From Ornithodoros turicata (Eukaryota > Arthropoda > Arachnida > Ixodida > Argasidae), in the NCBI RefSeq assembly GCF_037126465.1, contig NC_088201.1, positions 224,570,016-224,634,015 on the forward strand: DNA of 64,000 bases, read 5' to 3'. The notes beneath the pieces were generated by a model. The model saw only the letters and a list, made by a program, of their open reading frames with translations, did no database searches and was not told where the DNA came from. This document shows positions 32,225 through 44,558 of the stretch, piece by piece. The stretch's first letter is position 1, and the number at the start of each line of letters is the position of its first letter. Position numbers and translations under genes: made by a program.

Positions 32225-32690
32225 CCTCGCCGACAATATGCCATACCTTACTCTGCCTATCACTATGCAACATTGCGCCAACGTTAGCTGGCCGAAGGAC
32301 TCGCTGGCGAGATGTGATCTGACTTTTTGCCAACCGCTGGCCATCGACCATATTGCTTGCACCCGCCGTATGCTAGCGTTGCGTCCAGCATGTTTCGACA
32401 TGCTGGATTCTTCAGAACTCGTTGGCCGACCGCATACCACACATTGTTATGCCGTGCGGTTGCCAACGTCGTATGAGCGTTGATTGACCGACCGCTTACC
32501 AAGCATTGCTCTTCCGCGCACTTACCGACATGGCATAAATGTTCGTTGGCCGACTGATTGCCAAGGGCGGTTGTGTCGTCCTCTGGCCAACATCGTGCCA
32601 CTGTTGGTTGGCCGACGGCTCGTTGACCCATCAGCAGCCAATATTTGCCCAACCCTCGGCCATCGGCCATTGCTTGCTTGGGGAAGTCTG
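32225..32690. repeat. Degenerate minisatellite, period about 62 bp
   Basis: Successive units share TTGGCCGAC...TACCA/TTGCCA...CATTG (for example at about 32420, 32485, 32545 and 32605), with strong drift. Open frames across it reflect the repeat. Confidence 0.5.
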
Positions 32691-32769
32691 CAGATTCAGG
32701 ACCGGACACCACCACATTCGAACCGGTGCGTTCACTAGTGTCTGGACAAAACATTCACTCGACGGTGGG

Positions 32770-33000
32770 TGAGCAGGGGCTCGCATAACATGGAGCGGCA
32801 TCCCGGATCCCTAGATCTTACCCCATGTGACTCATTTTTTTTTGCGGGGTGGGGGGGGGGGATTACGTCAAAGACCAGGTTATCGCGACACAATCAACAC
32901 GGTGGGAGATTTCGGTCAAAAGATTGAGCAAGCGTTTCGCTACATTGATGATGGCATCATCAACAGTATCATCAATTTTCGGTAGGTGGGAGCGCCTACC
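32770..33000 (+). mobile_element. Mariner-like transposase C-terminal fragment
   Basis: The reading HPGSLDLTPCDSFFF, then after a G-run DYVKDQVIATQ, matches the end of the DDE/D core (PRSPDLTPxDFFLWGYVK) of mariner-type transposases. It may be the 3' end of the element whose N-terminus is at 28824. Confidence 0.55.
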
Positions 33001-33530
33001 GAAGGAATGTGAACTGAAAGTGTGTGAGTCGCAGCAAGGCGCTGCATCAATGTTCGCGGGGCCTATGTTGATGCATAACGACCTTCGCAAACGGCTACAA
33101 GAGGTTTGCATTTCGAAAAGGCCCTCTTCTTGGCCAATCATTTGCTGTCATGAAGCCAGGCGGTCCTGTCGCCAAAGACCCTTCGGTCGCTCCTTTATGT
33201 GGCGTGCTAGTGGTCAAGGGCGCTGACTGGTTGGACTTGCCCCTAGTGTCGCTTTCTTGAATTTGCAGGGAGTGAATTCCGGCATCGTCGACATCCGTCT
33301 TCTGCTCTTGTCATGTATCGCAGCAAACTGCACAGAAACTACTTCCCTAATTGGTGTCGCACATTCGGCATTCTTGTCGAACGGGTAAAACGAGTAAAAC
33401 GTTACCATACTTTTTGAATCGACAGGGTCGGATGCGGTCGTGCCTGCAAGCATTTGCATCGGGAGTAAATCCTATGATGCAAAAATATTCCAAAAGCCGG
33501 GAGATGACATAACTAGACAAAAAAGAAGAG
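33001..33530. other. No gene recognised
   Basis: Intron DNA of the GH18 gene; no family, element ends or repeats seen beyond the flanking features. Confidence 0.4.
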
Positions 33531-33794
33531 AACTCCGACTTAACATAACATAGTAACAAGGTTTACTCAGATGTTTCGTCCGTCAGGCGACGGAGATCAT
33601 TAGTGCCAAACTGAATGAGAGATTACACACCCGGTCGCTATTTAAATTTGCGCCAATTAAATAGCGACCGGTTGTGTAATCTCTCAATAAATAGCGACCG
33701 GTTGGTGTAACCGCTCATTCAGTTTGGCATTGATGATGTCCGCATGACGGACGAAACGTCTGAGTAAACCTTGTTATTTTGTTAAGTCGGAGTT
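33531..33794. mobile_element. 264-bp palindromic MITE
   Basis: AACTCCGACTTAACA at the left matches TGTTAAGTCGGAGTT at the right; the pairing continues through TTTACTCAGATGTTTCGTCC and CCAAACTGAATGAG. The centre holds a partial tandem copy of AATAGCGACCGGTTG (about 33659 and 33690). Confidence 0.75.
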
Positions 33795-33955
33795 ATCTAC
33801 TTTTTTTTGTATAAATCCTTGAGTTGAGGGAGTCAGCAGTCGTTCTGTTTGCTGCTTCTTCTTCATTGTGCGTGCCATTGCTGCTACTTATATCCCAGCA
33901 TGTGGAAATCCCAACTGACACAGGTTACCACATGAGTACAAAATAAAAGGCTTAC

Positions 33956-34078
33956 CTTGTCACGAACACTATCTTCGTCGTCGTAAGAGACCCATTGGTC
34001 ACCTTTGTATGCATACGGCGTGTGGCTGGCGTTATCCCACTCCTTTTTAGTACCGCTTTGCGCGAGGAAATGGCACGT
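33956..34078 (-). CDS. GH18 chitinase-like gene, penultimate exon
   Basis: Acceptor CTTACAG before 34078, donor GTAAGC after 33956, 41 codons, phase 0 at both ends. It encodes TCHFLAQSGTKKEWDNASHT and then PYAYKGDQWVSYDDEDSVRD, matching the GH18 barrel segment with the conserved YKGDQWVxYDD. The Trp and Asp residues here line the family substrate groove. It joins upstream to 38109 and downstream, over a 28-kb intron that contains the Polinton, to 5917. Confidence 0.9.
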
Positions 34079-34448
34079 CTGTAAGATGCAAAGCAGCCGT
34101 TGTACACACTACTGTGTCCCACTTGAATCCCAACTGGGACCCATGCTAGCGACCCTTAGTACATAAGCGCCTGCCTCTTCCAGCTCGCACGCTCAGAGAA
34201 CTAAATCGACGGCTTTGCACCAGTATACTAACACGTTGCTGATCTTGGACATTCGCATCCCGCTGTACCCTGCATTAGAACAGGGCCTTTATTGAGCTCA
34301 ATTTACTCAAAGGCATAATTACACTGTAGCGAGCACACTTCTGAGAGTTTTTGTGAAATACTTGCGTTTGTGCTGAGCTCTGCACAGATCTAATTCCTTG
34401 GATGAAATATACCGTCAGCGAAGAGACAGTAAACGCATTCCAAAACAA
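34079..34448. other. No gene recognised
   Basis: Intron between GH18 exons; nothing recognisable. Confidence 0.4.
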
Positions 34449-34938
34449 GGGCGGATCCAGACCCTCAGTTTTGGGGGTGGGGGGTCCTTGTCGAATCGCG
34501 TAGTGAGGGGGGGGAATGTGCAACTTGATAGATATGAAGGATAAAATGAATGATTGGACAGAAGGTGAAGAGACTGAACCCGAACCTCCCCCTGCTCGCA
34601 CACAAAGGTATTACAGACGAGGAGGCCGGGAGATAACACAAAATATAGTAGGAGAGAGGGGAGAGATGTTCTATCTTCCAGCAAAGCCACGGCCGACGGA
34701 GCGACCACGGCAGGACCGGCAGGGGAGGGAAGACCCCATCAAGCCCGACGTCCATTCAATCTGTGAAGATAGCCGCCGTGTTGGTTCAGGTCTGACAAGC
34801 CCCCATATGCGAGACAAGTCTCGCGGAAGCGGCCAGGCTCCTGCAACGGCTGTGGTTTCTGTTGCATGTGAATTGGCCCCACTGTCAGTCCGGCATACCC
34901 CTTAAAAAGGGACCAAACCGCTCCCTGGATCCGCCACT
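34449..34938. mobile_element. MITE-like element with GGCGGATCCAG ends
   Basis: Begins GGGCGGATCCAGACCC and ends CTGGATCCGCC, inverted. Between them are a G-run, a plus-strand frame of 129 codons (34516-34905) with no known relative, and GAGG-rich text. Ends of the same kind flank fragments at 45455-45605 and 46103-46175. Confidence 0.55.
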
Positions 34939-36493
34939 GATTCTAAATACGCTGATGTTCCAAACTAGTATTGAAGGCATGTACCCTTCGCAAAATGAGA
35001 AACAACTTCGTTTTGAATGATGACTAGTGGCAAGTTTCATCGCCACGGACGATACTCCGATACCCCCATTTCTGCAGAGTTAGGAGCAAGACCCTGCGAC
35101 GTCCAAAAAGTTTAGACTAGAGTTTATAGCAGAGCATTGGTGCGCTGGAGTTGGCCATCTACCAAGCAATTATAGCATAGGGTGGGGGCGACAGTCCAGC
35201 TTATTTAGAGACAATGAAAGTGCATATCTGACAGGTTGGCATCGCGTGTACTGGAGAAAGATGTGCTCTAGACCTTCCATATCACCGCAGTGAGTGCATG
35301 TAGGGGAGCCAACTTCTCGCACGCGCTAGCGCCATTCAGCTGTAAAATCTACATAACGATGGATTTGATGAATTAATGCAGCGTTTTGAGGAGAAGCGTT
35401 TGCTGGAATAGGGAAAGCGTTGGACTAACTCTTGCATGCATAGATGGGGGAGAATACACGTCGAAGAATGGAACGACAGTCTCCTCGAAGAAGCGCAATA
35501 TCCGTTCGTCTCTTAGATGAGAGAGCTGCTTCTGGTACGCTGTCAGCTAGTTCCGTCACCACGACACCGCAACGGGCTGGAACTCAAGGGAGAACTACCC
35601 TGTCTCCTGCTTTCTGCACATCCTGGCAAGCCATTAACACATCCCTCACTAGTGGAGTGGACAAGCCTCGTACGCCAGTGTTCTCAATAACTTGCAGTCT
35701 ACTCACGCGGGCTCAGGTCAACTATGTGCCACGGAAAGAATCGAATCGAGTTCTACAGCTGCTGTTGAGGTAAAGTAAAAATTTGAAACAATTTGTTGCA
35801 TTATTGAAAACGAAAAGAATGAAGGGAATTGCATCAGGCAGGGCATTCAGGGCAGGGCATTCGGCAGGGCATTCAACATGGCTTATCGTTCCTTTCCCCG
35901 TATACCGCTTGTGTGCGGGGGGTCGCTTACGGATCTTCTGGTGGCTAGGAGTGCATAGTAAGGTATAGCACCGGCGTGTTTGCTAGGTGATGTTATCACG
36001 AGGTACCTGCGGGCACAGGAGTGCTACGTTTGTATTCCATCTTACAAGTGAGACTGCAAGGTAGTTAAGCGACGTCTTGCTCCGTCGTTTCGTGGTCCTT
36101 CAGAGATGAAGAAACTGTCTTTGTTGGACTTCCCATGCTGGTTGCCGTTGTCTACGCGTTGAACTAAACCCCGATATCGTCGTCATTCCAACAGCCGAAC
36201 GTCATCCCGACAGGTTTCATGTGAATATGCTTCAGTTAATTAAAATAAATGGCTCACGAGATACTCAGCAAACAAAAATTGCGTGCGTCATTCGCTAGAG
36301 GCCTGCCAGCGGCAGTGGCGCAATATTCGATTTTGGTTTGATTGTGAATTTGACTTTTTCCTCGTACCGCGTCATCCTCTCTACAGCATTACACCATAAC
36401 TCACTGTAGTTATGCTCCTACATTTGACCGATATCTGCAAACCATTACTCTAAGTTAAAAATTAAATGTTAAATTAAGTTAAATTAAGTTATA
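34939..36493. other. No gene recognised; small GCAGGGCATTC tandem at 35839-35877
   Basis: Intron DNA. Three to four copies of a ~11-bp GCAGGGCATTC unit lie at 35839-35877. No coding family is recognisable. Confidence 0.4.
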
Positions 36494-37620
36494 AATGCTT
36501 TCACCAAATCATGCTCGCTGGACAAAGAGGCACTTCTTTCCAGCCAACCTAACGAGGAACACAGAAACATTACGTTCGTGACCACCTACAACAAAGCCCT
36601 TCGTAACACGAAAACTATTTTTCAGCGCCATCTTAACGTTCTACACAGTGACGAAAAATTGAAAAAACTATTTCCTTGTGCCCCCAGTGTCACATTCCGC
36701 AGGTCAAGGAATATCCGGAATATCCTTACTTCTTCGCGCTTGCGCCGTACTACAACACCTGGTTCAGGTCCCTGCAATGGCGCACGCTGCCAAATTTGTA
36801 ATCTTATTTCTATCTGCTCCTCAGTCTCCAGTACCATAAACAACTACACCTTTCAAATTAAACAATCATTGCACTGTAACTCCTTTAACATTTGTTATCT
36901 AATAACATGTATGAAATGCAATGTTCAGTACATTGGTGAAACCACCAATACCGTGCGTCAGAGGTTTTACGGTCATAAATCCGACATTGTCAATAATCGC
37001 CCCACCCCCGTTGCTATACATTTTAATCATCCCGGGCACGTCATGGATACACACCTGTCTATTGCAATTCTAGAACCTGGCTACACCACCGATTTCAAAC
37101 GCAAAAATCGCGAGTCCTTCTTCATTTCTAAGTTTTCTTCTTTAAAACCACGGGGACTACACGTTCATGGCGGTCCTCTGCAGTTGTTCAACCCATCACC
37201 CAGCTAAGCTACTTCATTCACCTTCTGTTCTTAGCATTCTTAGCTCCATTTTTCCTTCAGCCCATAAAGTCACTCGGACCTTCCCACGCAGTTCAACAAA
37301 AGCTGTGTTCTCCACGTACGCGGCTAGACATCCACCTGTGCCCCGTTTTGTCACCACCAAATCTTTTGAACCCCAATTCTCCGAATGTCTCATTTACCAG
37401 TACACTTTCTCTTTCCCGATTCTTATGTGACCGCCGCTCACGTGATGCATTGTATTACTGTCTGGTTGTTTTCTGTTTACTTGGTTCTGGAAACCTGTTT
37501 TATTGTATCTGTTCTCTTGGGTTGTATATATACTTGTGTCGCACTTAGTTTTGTAACCTGAAGAAGTGCAGTCTCTTGCACGAAAGTTCTTGTTCAAATA
37601 AATCTTAGTTGCCCCTAACT
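36494..37620 (+). mobile_element. Penelope-like retroelement, 5'-truncated, with GIY-YIG endonuclease
   Basis: An open frame from about 36494 to stop 37205-37207 carries the C-terminal part of a Penelope-like element protein: a post-RT linker (FVTTYNKALRNTKTIFQRHL), a CxxxxCxxC finger (GPCNGARCQICNLI), then the GIY-YIG endonuclease CYLITCMKCNVQYIGETTNT with VRQRFYGHKSDI and a conserved later ESFFISKF. The reverse transcriptase is missing, so the copy is 5'-truncated. The 3' untranslated region runs to the AATAAA-containing end near 37600 and includes CCTGAAGAAGTGCAGTC, a word shared with a second tail at 50833. The endonuclease frame itself is open. Confidence 0.85.
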
Positions 37621-38108
37621 GTTTTTCATGTTACGTGTGTGATTAAAAATTATCCTCACATTTTCCTAGCAGTTCAACGACTGATATTGCATTACTCCTC
37701 GTTTAATCAGCCTTTATCTGTAGTACTCTTGTACGGCACTACACCGTCAATACGACGCCGTACCCTCCAAAAGAGCAATACATTGTATCAACTACCCCAG
37801 TTTAGAAGCGTTGTCAAATGTGCGTACGCTATGAGAACGGTTAGGAAACGGCAAAGGACAAAGGTCTGTCGATCATTCTAACTACTGAGAAGTTTTCTTG
37901 TTCATCTGGTGCCACGAAATCCAAGGATTTTTCCGCAAAAACCTCCGCATTTCGGCACATGAACAGCAGCCGGGATCCCAAAATTCCGAGAGTTGGGATA
38001 TCCCGGATCCCAAACACTAGTCAGGGCGCACGGCAACATATCACAGGGCATCTTTTGGCACTGTAGTTCTACGATTTTCTAAATGAATGGAAGTGGAAAG
38101 ATCCTTAC
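37621..38108. other. No gene recognised
   Basis: Intron 3' of the GH18 exon 38296-38109; no family seen. Confidence 0.4.
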
Positions 38109-38296
38109 CCAGTTGTAGCTGACCTTCGCGTCAACCTTGACCTTACTGCGATTTGTCTCAAGCGGCAATGCTGGCGCAAGAAATCCATGTTTTGATGTTT
38201 CCTTAAGCTTGAATCTTCTTCCAAAGAAAGAAACGCCAACAATGAGCTTTTTTTGTCCAACTTTAAAGTTTCAGTCCAGTTTTCAGCAGACCATTT
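38109..38296 (-). CDS. GH18 chitinase-like gene, exon with one-base frame break
   Basis: Acceptor TATTTTACAG before 38296, donor GTAAGG after 38109. It opens KWSAENWTETLKLDK and, after an A7 run (38231-38237 on the plus strand as T7), continues in the next frame with KLIVGVSFFGRRFKLKETSK and ends KVDAKVSYNW. KLxxGVxFxGRxF is the GH18 strand-6 signature. As written, the exon is 188 bp and the frame changes inside the A-run. Flanking exons are phase 0, so the host gene is either a pseudogene or the assembly is one base off here. Confidence 0.85.
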
Positions 38297-38356
38297 CTGT
38301 AAAATATGCGGTCCCGTCAGAGCCGTACCAAAAGAAGCAGAGGATGATGACATTAA

Positions 38357-41300
38357 AGGGACCGAAAAGTGAATATAAACCTATCGAAACTATATGTTCA
38401 GCGAAAAGCTTGAACCTTCAAAAGTTCAAATATCAAAGAACTCCGCTGAAATCGTTGTAGTTTTTCTGTAATCGAATTTTCCATAATTGCATGTCCAGGG
38501 ACCTAGTAGGAAACCGAGCAGTCTGTCAACAATTGCATGACCCCGCGCCATCTGTCGAGGACGCATGTAATACGCGCACTTCCGGGCGCTAATCCGGCGA
38601 AAACGAAAATGGCAGTGGGCATTTGTGACCACTTTCTACGTCGAGAATGTCGAGCCTCTTGAACATGAGTGCGCTGGAATTCCGCATTCGAGAACTGTCG
38701 CTCACACAGGTTGTTCGTGCGTTAGCGTGCTGGAAAGTGTGTTCTTCGCAGCAGAAGATTCCTCGTCCAGAGATTAATCAGAGTCACATTCGTCCTCAGC
38801 AGTAGCTCACCGTGCCGTGAACATGGACTGCTTTGTGAAATTTCCATGTATCAGGCAGAAGCACTTGTGTAAGCCGAAACAAGCACTGTTTTTTCGTCGT
38901 GCAGGTGTTAATGTGTGAAATGCAAACCGACGGATACTACGGATGGATACTACGGTTTTTGCTGCCGAGAGGTAAAGAATGCGTGTGAAAAGCAGACAGA
39001 CGATTGCATCAGAACTAACGAATATTTCGAAATACTGTGCCTTGACACCGAAGTACTGCAAGTGTCTTTTACATACATCCGAGAAACCGAAGAGCATGGC
39101 AACATACACGGCAGCGCCGTGTGGTCTTTACGCGCTACTTGAACGGCAAACTGGACGGAAAGCCCTTATTTCTGCAGGAAATTCCGTTATACCACCTGTC
39201 GGCCATTCACAAGAAGGATATGGGGTGCTCCGAGAAAATACAATAGAAAGTACTCCACTGGATCTCGATCTGCGTCATGCATGCTATTAGGGATGTTTTC
39301 CCATCAGTGCGCTGACCTGTAGAAATGTTGTCAACATATTTTCATTTCTTGTTTGCTGTAAGTTTTTCTCATTGCTTTTTCTTTGCTATCACAGCATATT
39401 ATAATTACTAGTTTGTTCCTGGAGGGTTAAATAACCTGTGGGCATAGATGTATTTGTAGGTTATACTCATGTCTCAATTGAGTCTCATGTCTCATGTGAG
39501 GAGTAAGTAAGATAATTTTCATCAGTGTCATTCAGCTGAACTGTGTTCATAACCTTCTAGTATACTTCTTAGTAACCACGTTTCCAAATGTCAACTAATA
39601 ATTGAACCAAGATTGGGATTCAGCACTTAATTAACTCTGTTTTGCTAAACGGAGTACTTGTAACTGATTCATTATCACGTCACCAACTAACATTTGTAAA
39701 GAAGGACTTGAAGGCTGACTTCAAGTATTATTAACCCTTGATCTGGGTTCAAAGTTAACCATGCACCATTGGTGTGCATAGTACTCCAAAATGGCTAAAT
39801 AATTTATTGCATAAGTTCTCTGTTACTGTGATTGAGATGTACTTTTGTAAAGTACTTTTGACAGCCCTGCAAATTGAAACTGGCTACAAATGCAACGTAT
39901 CATTTAATTGAAATATAATATAAGGGCAGAAGCAACATTTTGTCACAACTCAAACCATATCTTTCTTTTTTATTGTCCACGGATTTAGGAAACAGAGTAG
40001 GACTTCCTGCCCTCTGATGTTTTGACGTACTTGATAGAGTTGTAAAACCTGCAACAAAATAAACAAGAGAAGTATAAACAGTTTCGTCTTTCCCTTTTGA
40101 ATTTAACAAGCTAGTTATATTTTACCATTTGTTCACTTTTGTATTCTCTGTTGGTGAAAAGATTACAGGAACAATAATGCTGCAGATCGAACGACGACCT
40201 GTCATCTTGATGAAGATCAGAACATTTCTTCAGTCATGCTAAGTGAGACAAAAGAAATGTACAATGAAGGTTGTACAAAAACAGCAAATCTCCGTCGACT
40301 AAAACTTTACATATGTGGATGTTACCACATCGTGTAGTTTCCATCCAAAAGTAGGACTAGGCAAGGTTGTTTAGTAGGTTGTTGGCATGTTGATGTGCTA
40401 TACCGTTACAGCACATCAATATAGATGAGGGGCAAACACAGTAGACAGCGTGATGGCTGCAAACTCAAGTGAAGATTTATTCAACAGAACAAGAAACTGA
40501 AAGCATGAGTATAGAGAAAGGCAATGCCCATGCAGTGTATGGTGAACTACATTAATCTCTGAGAAGGTAGGATCGGAAGAGCAATAAAGCGAAATGACAG
40601 TTGCGTCTGAGATAGGGGAACTCTGCAAATTTAGGACCAATATGATGTGGTAACCTTCACACTGTAGCTCTGACACACATTGAACAATTCCAGTAGTGGG
40701 GCTTCAAAGACCACGAACGTTTGCTGTTTCACTGGGCATTCAAGTGTAGAGGATGCATCTATAGAAAATTAATTAGCGTTCCTTAGTCATAAAGTCATGA
40801 CTACATCTCAACAGGAAGTATTCTTGCACCCTTCAAACAAGCTAGTAGTTCTCATCGGTTTCTTCTCCCCTTGTTGACGTCATACTAATGTTCTGCACCT
40901 GTCCAAAGACTGAAAAAAATGTCACAAAGTCTGCAACACGTAACAAATCTAGTGCTTCAATCTGTGGACTTTGCATACCTGCTTTCAGCTATTTCTGTCA
41001 TGTCAACTTGAGTGCCTGGATCACAGACACACCAAACTGTTTTGCGCCACTTCAACACTGGAAGGCCCCTAAAATTAAATTTGTTGATGTTGACAATGTT
41101 GAGTACGGGACAAGTAGGATAACATAAGTTAAATGGAATACGTCGTCGCTATATTATAATTTATACATGTGTGACGCCTGTATATACCTAGGACGTTGTG
41201 TTGAACTCGTCACCTCGGTGAAGCAAAATCAATGGGTATTGAGCATCAGTGTGCTTCGGACGTCTTCGCAATTCGCCTTCTACGGCATCTTCGTAGTCAT

Positions 41301-41965
41301 CGGCAGCAAAATGAGCTCAGCACACACGACACGACTGCTACATCTAATAACCGAGTGTTTCGAACCACATTCGTTTTCGCGCACTCTCCTGTTGAATCTT
41401 GTGGTAGAAAACGCCCGCCGCCGATGGTGAACATGATTTTTGCATCCCCGAACACCAAAACTAAACCAGGCATATGTAGGTCTCTCGAATAATTGACACA
41501 ACAACCACGAACATGTCATTCACTTCTCTTCGCGCGACCAACACGACCACCCACGACGTAAACAATAAACGCGATAACACAGACGGCCTAGCAGATGGCG
41601 CGGCGGATCGTAGCTCGTAGCGGCGAAGTAGCTGAATGCTTTGTTAACGTAAAAGCTATGGAAGTGAGCGTCATTTTTAAAATGGCGTTTAGCTGTAAGA
41701 TAATGTGCGTCAGCTTTGTTCTCTAAAAAATTAACTCTCACGTGGTAAGGCTTGACCAATCCCTGGGAGCCTTGGACCTGAAACCCAAGTTGCTCTTTTT
41801 CGCCGTTCGCTGGCAGCACCGTCCATGTTCCGGCAGTCTTCAAAATATTTATACGTCAAAAATATGCGGAATTGAGAAGTAATGCTTTCTGTATCTTATC
41901 AAACAACGATGTTGTGCACGACAGTGGGCAAAAATATGGGGGTTATTTTTCACTTTTCGGTCCCT
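38357..41965. mobile_element. TTAA-flanked DNA element, 3.6 kb
   Basis: Ends AGGGACCGAAAAGTGAA (left) and the inverted TTCACTTTTCGGTCCCT (right), each bordered by TTAA (38353-38356, 41966-41969). TTAA targets are used by piggyBac and Kolobok. I could not recognise a transposase: frames at 38807-39290, 40888-41127 and 41520-41843 are short and unrelated to anything I know. Its left end is only 57 bp from the splice acceptor of the GH18 exon at 38296. Confidence 0.65.
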
Positions 41966-41969
41966 TTAA

Positions 41970-43861
41970 TGTTTCAAATATTGTCTAGTATGGGAAACCG
42001 CTTATGCTGCTGTTCACTAATGACGAGTGAGTACATTCGGACGATCACCGATAAGATAATCGCTCTCTAAAGACGCTCATTAAGTTAATACATTTTGTTT
42101 GTGGACTTTCCGGCTACTGTGTGATCCAGTGGTAACGTCCAAGGACTATTCTAATTCTATACCGGCATTCTTTAAGCAACAAGAATGAAACTGAAGTACG
42201 TGAGTTGACGAACCGTTGCCAGCGTCAGTGGGAAGAATAAAACCCACAAGCTAAGTTTCTGATTGATGGTCATGTGTGCTACGATTACATTCCGCCCGAC
42301 GTAGTATAGCGTAGTATAGGACGCCCCGCGTATTATAGGAGCCCGCGTAGTATAGGACGGCAATCAGAGATGCGTGGCTTCGAGATGTGAGTGGTTGAAT
42401 GAGCAATTAAGGCAAACCGAGCACGTACTCTTCACCAATGAGCGAGCAATGATCTTAAAGACGGCACTCGACGAAAAATCTCTTGCACTTGATATTCGCG
42501 AGCAAACAGAAAACTGGGACGATTTCATTCAGATTCAGGCAGAGCGCTAACCTTCAGGTCTCCGACTTTCTCCGTTATTTTTTATCAGATAGCCCGTCAT
42601 GTGAAACGAACACTAGCGTTGGTCCCATGTTCCGAGATGAAGTGGTACACGAGATATAAAATCAAGAACGCCAGGGGTGAAAACAACGGCTTCGCTCTGA
42701 CGCGATCCCCCCCCCCCCCATTCCGGCGTCTGCAACGACCACAGCCTCCAGTTTTCCCTCAACGTATTCAACATGCCATAGGCTCTCTCGCTGATTGGTA
42801 TTCTTTGCCTCCGACGAGCAAAAGCACTCATAAAAAATCTGCGAAAAGTGTTCCCTACTCACTTTTTGTACATTCGTGTTTCTAGCACGTTAAATGAAGC
42901 ATAACATTCGCTCTATTCATCGATGTGCAGCACGCGTCTCTACATTGTGTCGTTCGGATGAAATTTGTGCCCCAGCTGGAATCGGTACGAAAATTTTGTC
43001 GAGGCCCTGGCGCAACAAGGCCAAGGTCGATTTGGGAGAACAAGTTATGGTTCACGACGGACGCCTTAGCTTTCTTTTGACGTATAATTCATCGTTGCTT
43101 AAAACCTACGCGACTGAAGTTAAAGCCATTACGAACTGCCCGACTTCGCCACGCCCGCCGGACTGGCGTACTTCGCCGTCACTTGATATTTCCAAGCATG
43201 TGTACTGACCACATGTTCGTAAAAGCTGGTGTATGAATCACAATACAAGTACCGGTACATAGCGAATATACGTATATTCACTTCAAATACATTCCACTTG
43301 CAGAAAGGAAAAAGAACAGAGGATGAAAAGAGGTGCTGCTCGCGACACGGTTGCACGTAATTAGCGTCCTGCTGTTTATCCTATCCTAAATCTCTAGGTG
43401 TTGCAAGACCACTGGGGTGGCACTCAGTATAGTGCTCCGTAGACTAAAGCGTGCTGGGCGAACGCAATGCATCCTGGACAGGTCCTGGTCGCACGTCACA
43501 GCAAACGCCATGGCACACGTGACCTTAAAGATGGCGACGCCCGTGATCGGCGGCCAAACCGTTTGTAGACAATGCTGTTCTTGTTTCTGCGCGACGTTTT
43601 TGATGTCTTTCGATCACGGTAATTCTTTTTATCCGACAATCTCTCAGTAAAATGCTCAGTTTTGTACGTAAGACCTCGTACTGTTGATGACTTCCAAAGA
43701 TGTGATGATGAACGAGCGTAGAAATGCGGGGTAGTTGGTATTCTGTTAGTTGAGAGTCAGCAGTTCGTTTGTGCACTTCCTCGTCCGTGTCCCTGGCTGC
43801 GTTTCGTTTATTGTTATGTGATGATGAACCCGCGTTAGGACTCACCGATCAGATGCGATAG
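41970..43861. other. No gene recognised; short GCGTAGTATAGGA repeats at 42298-42358
   Basis: Intron DNA. Three to four imperfect copies of a GCGTAGTATAGGA unit lie at 42298-42358, and a C-run at 42708-42719. No coding family is seen. Confidence 0.4.
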
Positions 43862-43863
43862 TA

Positions 43864-44556
43864 CAGGGTTCGCCAAGATAAACTTCGGGGTTTGTAACGA
43901 AGATAAAACAAATAAGAACAGTGTCGGAAAGCTAAAGTAGAAGTTAGAGGACGTATTATGCCCCAAAATATTTTATGTTCATAATGCCGCCTAGTCTGTT
44001 ACTCTGCGGATAAGTCGTGAAGATTAAAAAACCGCCGCTGCCTAATCGGCTATACTTGTGTTCCAGCTACATTCCTATGATGGCGACACGAGCGAATGCG
44101 GCGTCGCAGAGAACTAATATGCATTCAGTTCCACATGTTCGATGTTGTCTGCAACGCCCGCGCTCGACCGCTTCGCCATCTGACGGAAAGGAGCTGAAAT
44201 ACAAACTGTGGTTCAGCTCCTTTCCGTCAGATGGCAAAGCGGTCGAGCGCGGCGTTGCAGACGACATCGAACATGTGGAACTGAATGCAGACTACATGGC
44301 AGACTAGTTCTCTGCGACGCCGCATTCGACCGTGTCGCTATCTGAGGAAAGTAGCTGGAACACAGGTATAGCCGATTTTGCAGCGGCGTTTTTTTTTATT
44401 TTCACGACTTACACGCAGAGTAACAGACTAGGCGGCATTATGGACAGAAAATTTGGCGACATAATACGTCGTCTAACTTCTACTTTAGCTTTCCGACACT
44501 GTTCTTATTTGTTTTATCTTCGTTACAAACCCCGAAGTTTATCTTGGCGAACCCTG
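43864..44556. mobile_element. 693-bp palindromic MITE flanked by TA
   Basis: CAGGGTTCGCCAAGATAAAC at the left pairs with GTTTATCTTGGCGAACCCTG at the right, and the arms continue to a centre near 44205. TA dinucleotides lie on both sides (43862-43863, 44557-44558), fitting a Tc1/mariner-mobilised foldback. The inner arms contain the block CCATCTGACGGAAAGGAGCT and its inverse. Confidence 0.85.
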
Positions 44557-44558
44557 TA

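Noticed and set aside
32225..32690. CRISPR-like repeat array (TTGGCCGAC words)
   Set aside because: Eukaryotic context, strongly degenerate units with no conserved repeat and unique spacers; it is a decayed minisatellite.
34516..34905. 129-codon frame in the GGCGGATCCAG-ended element
   Set aside because: No similarity recognised, low-complexity Glu/Arg/Pro composition, and it sits inside a MITE-like unit.
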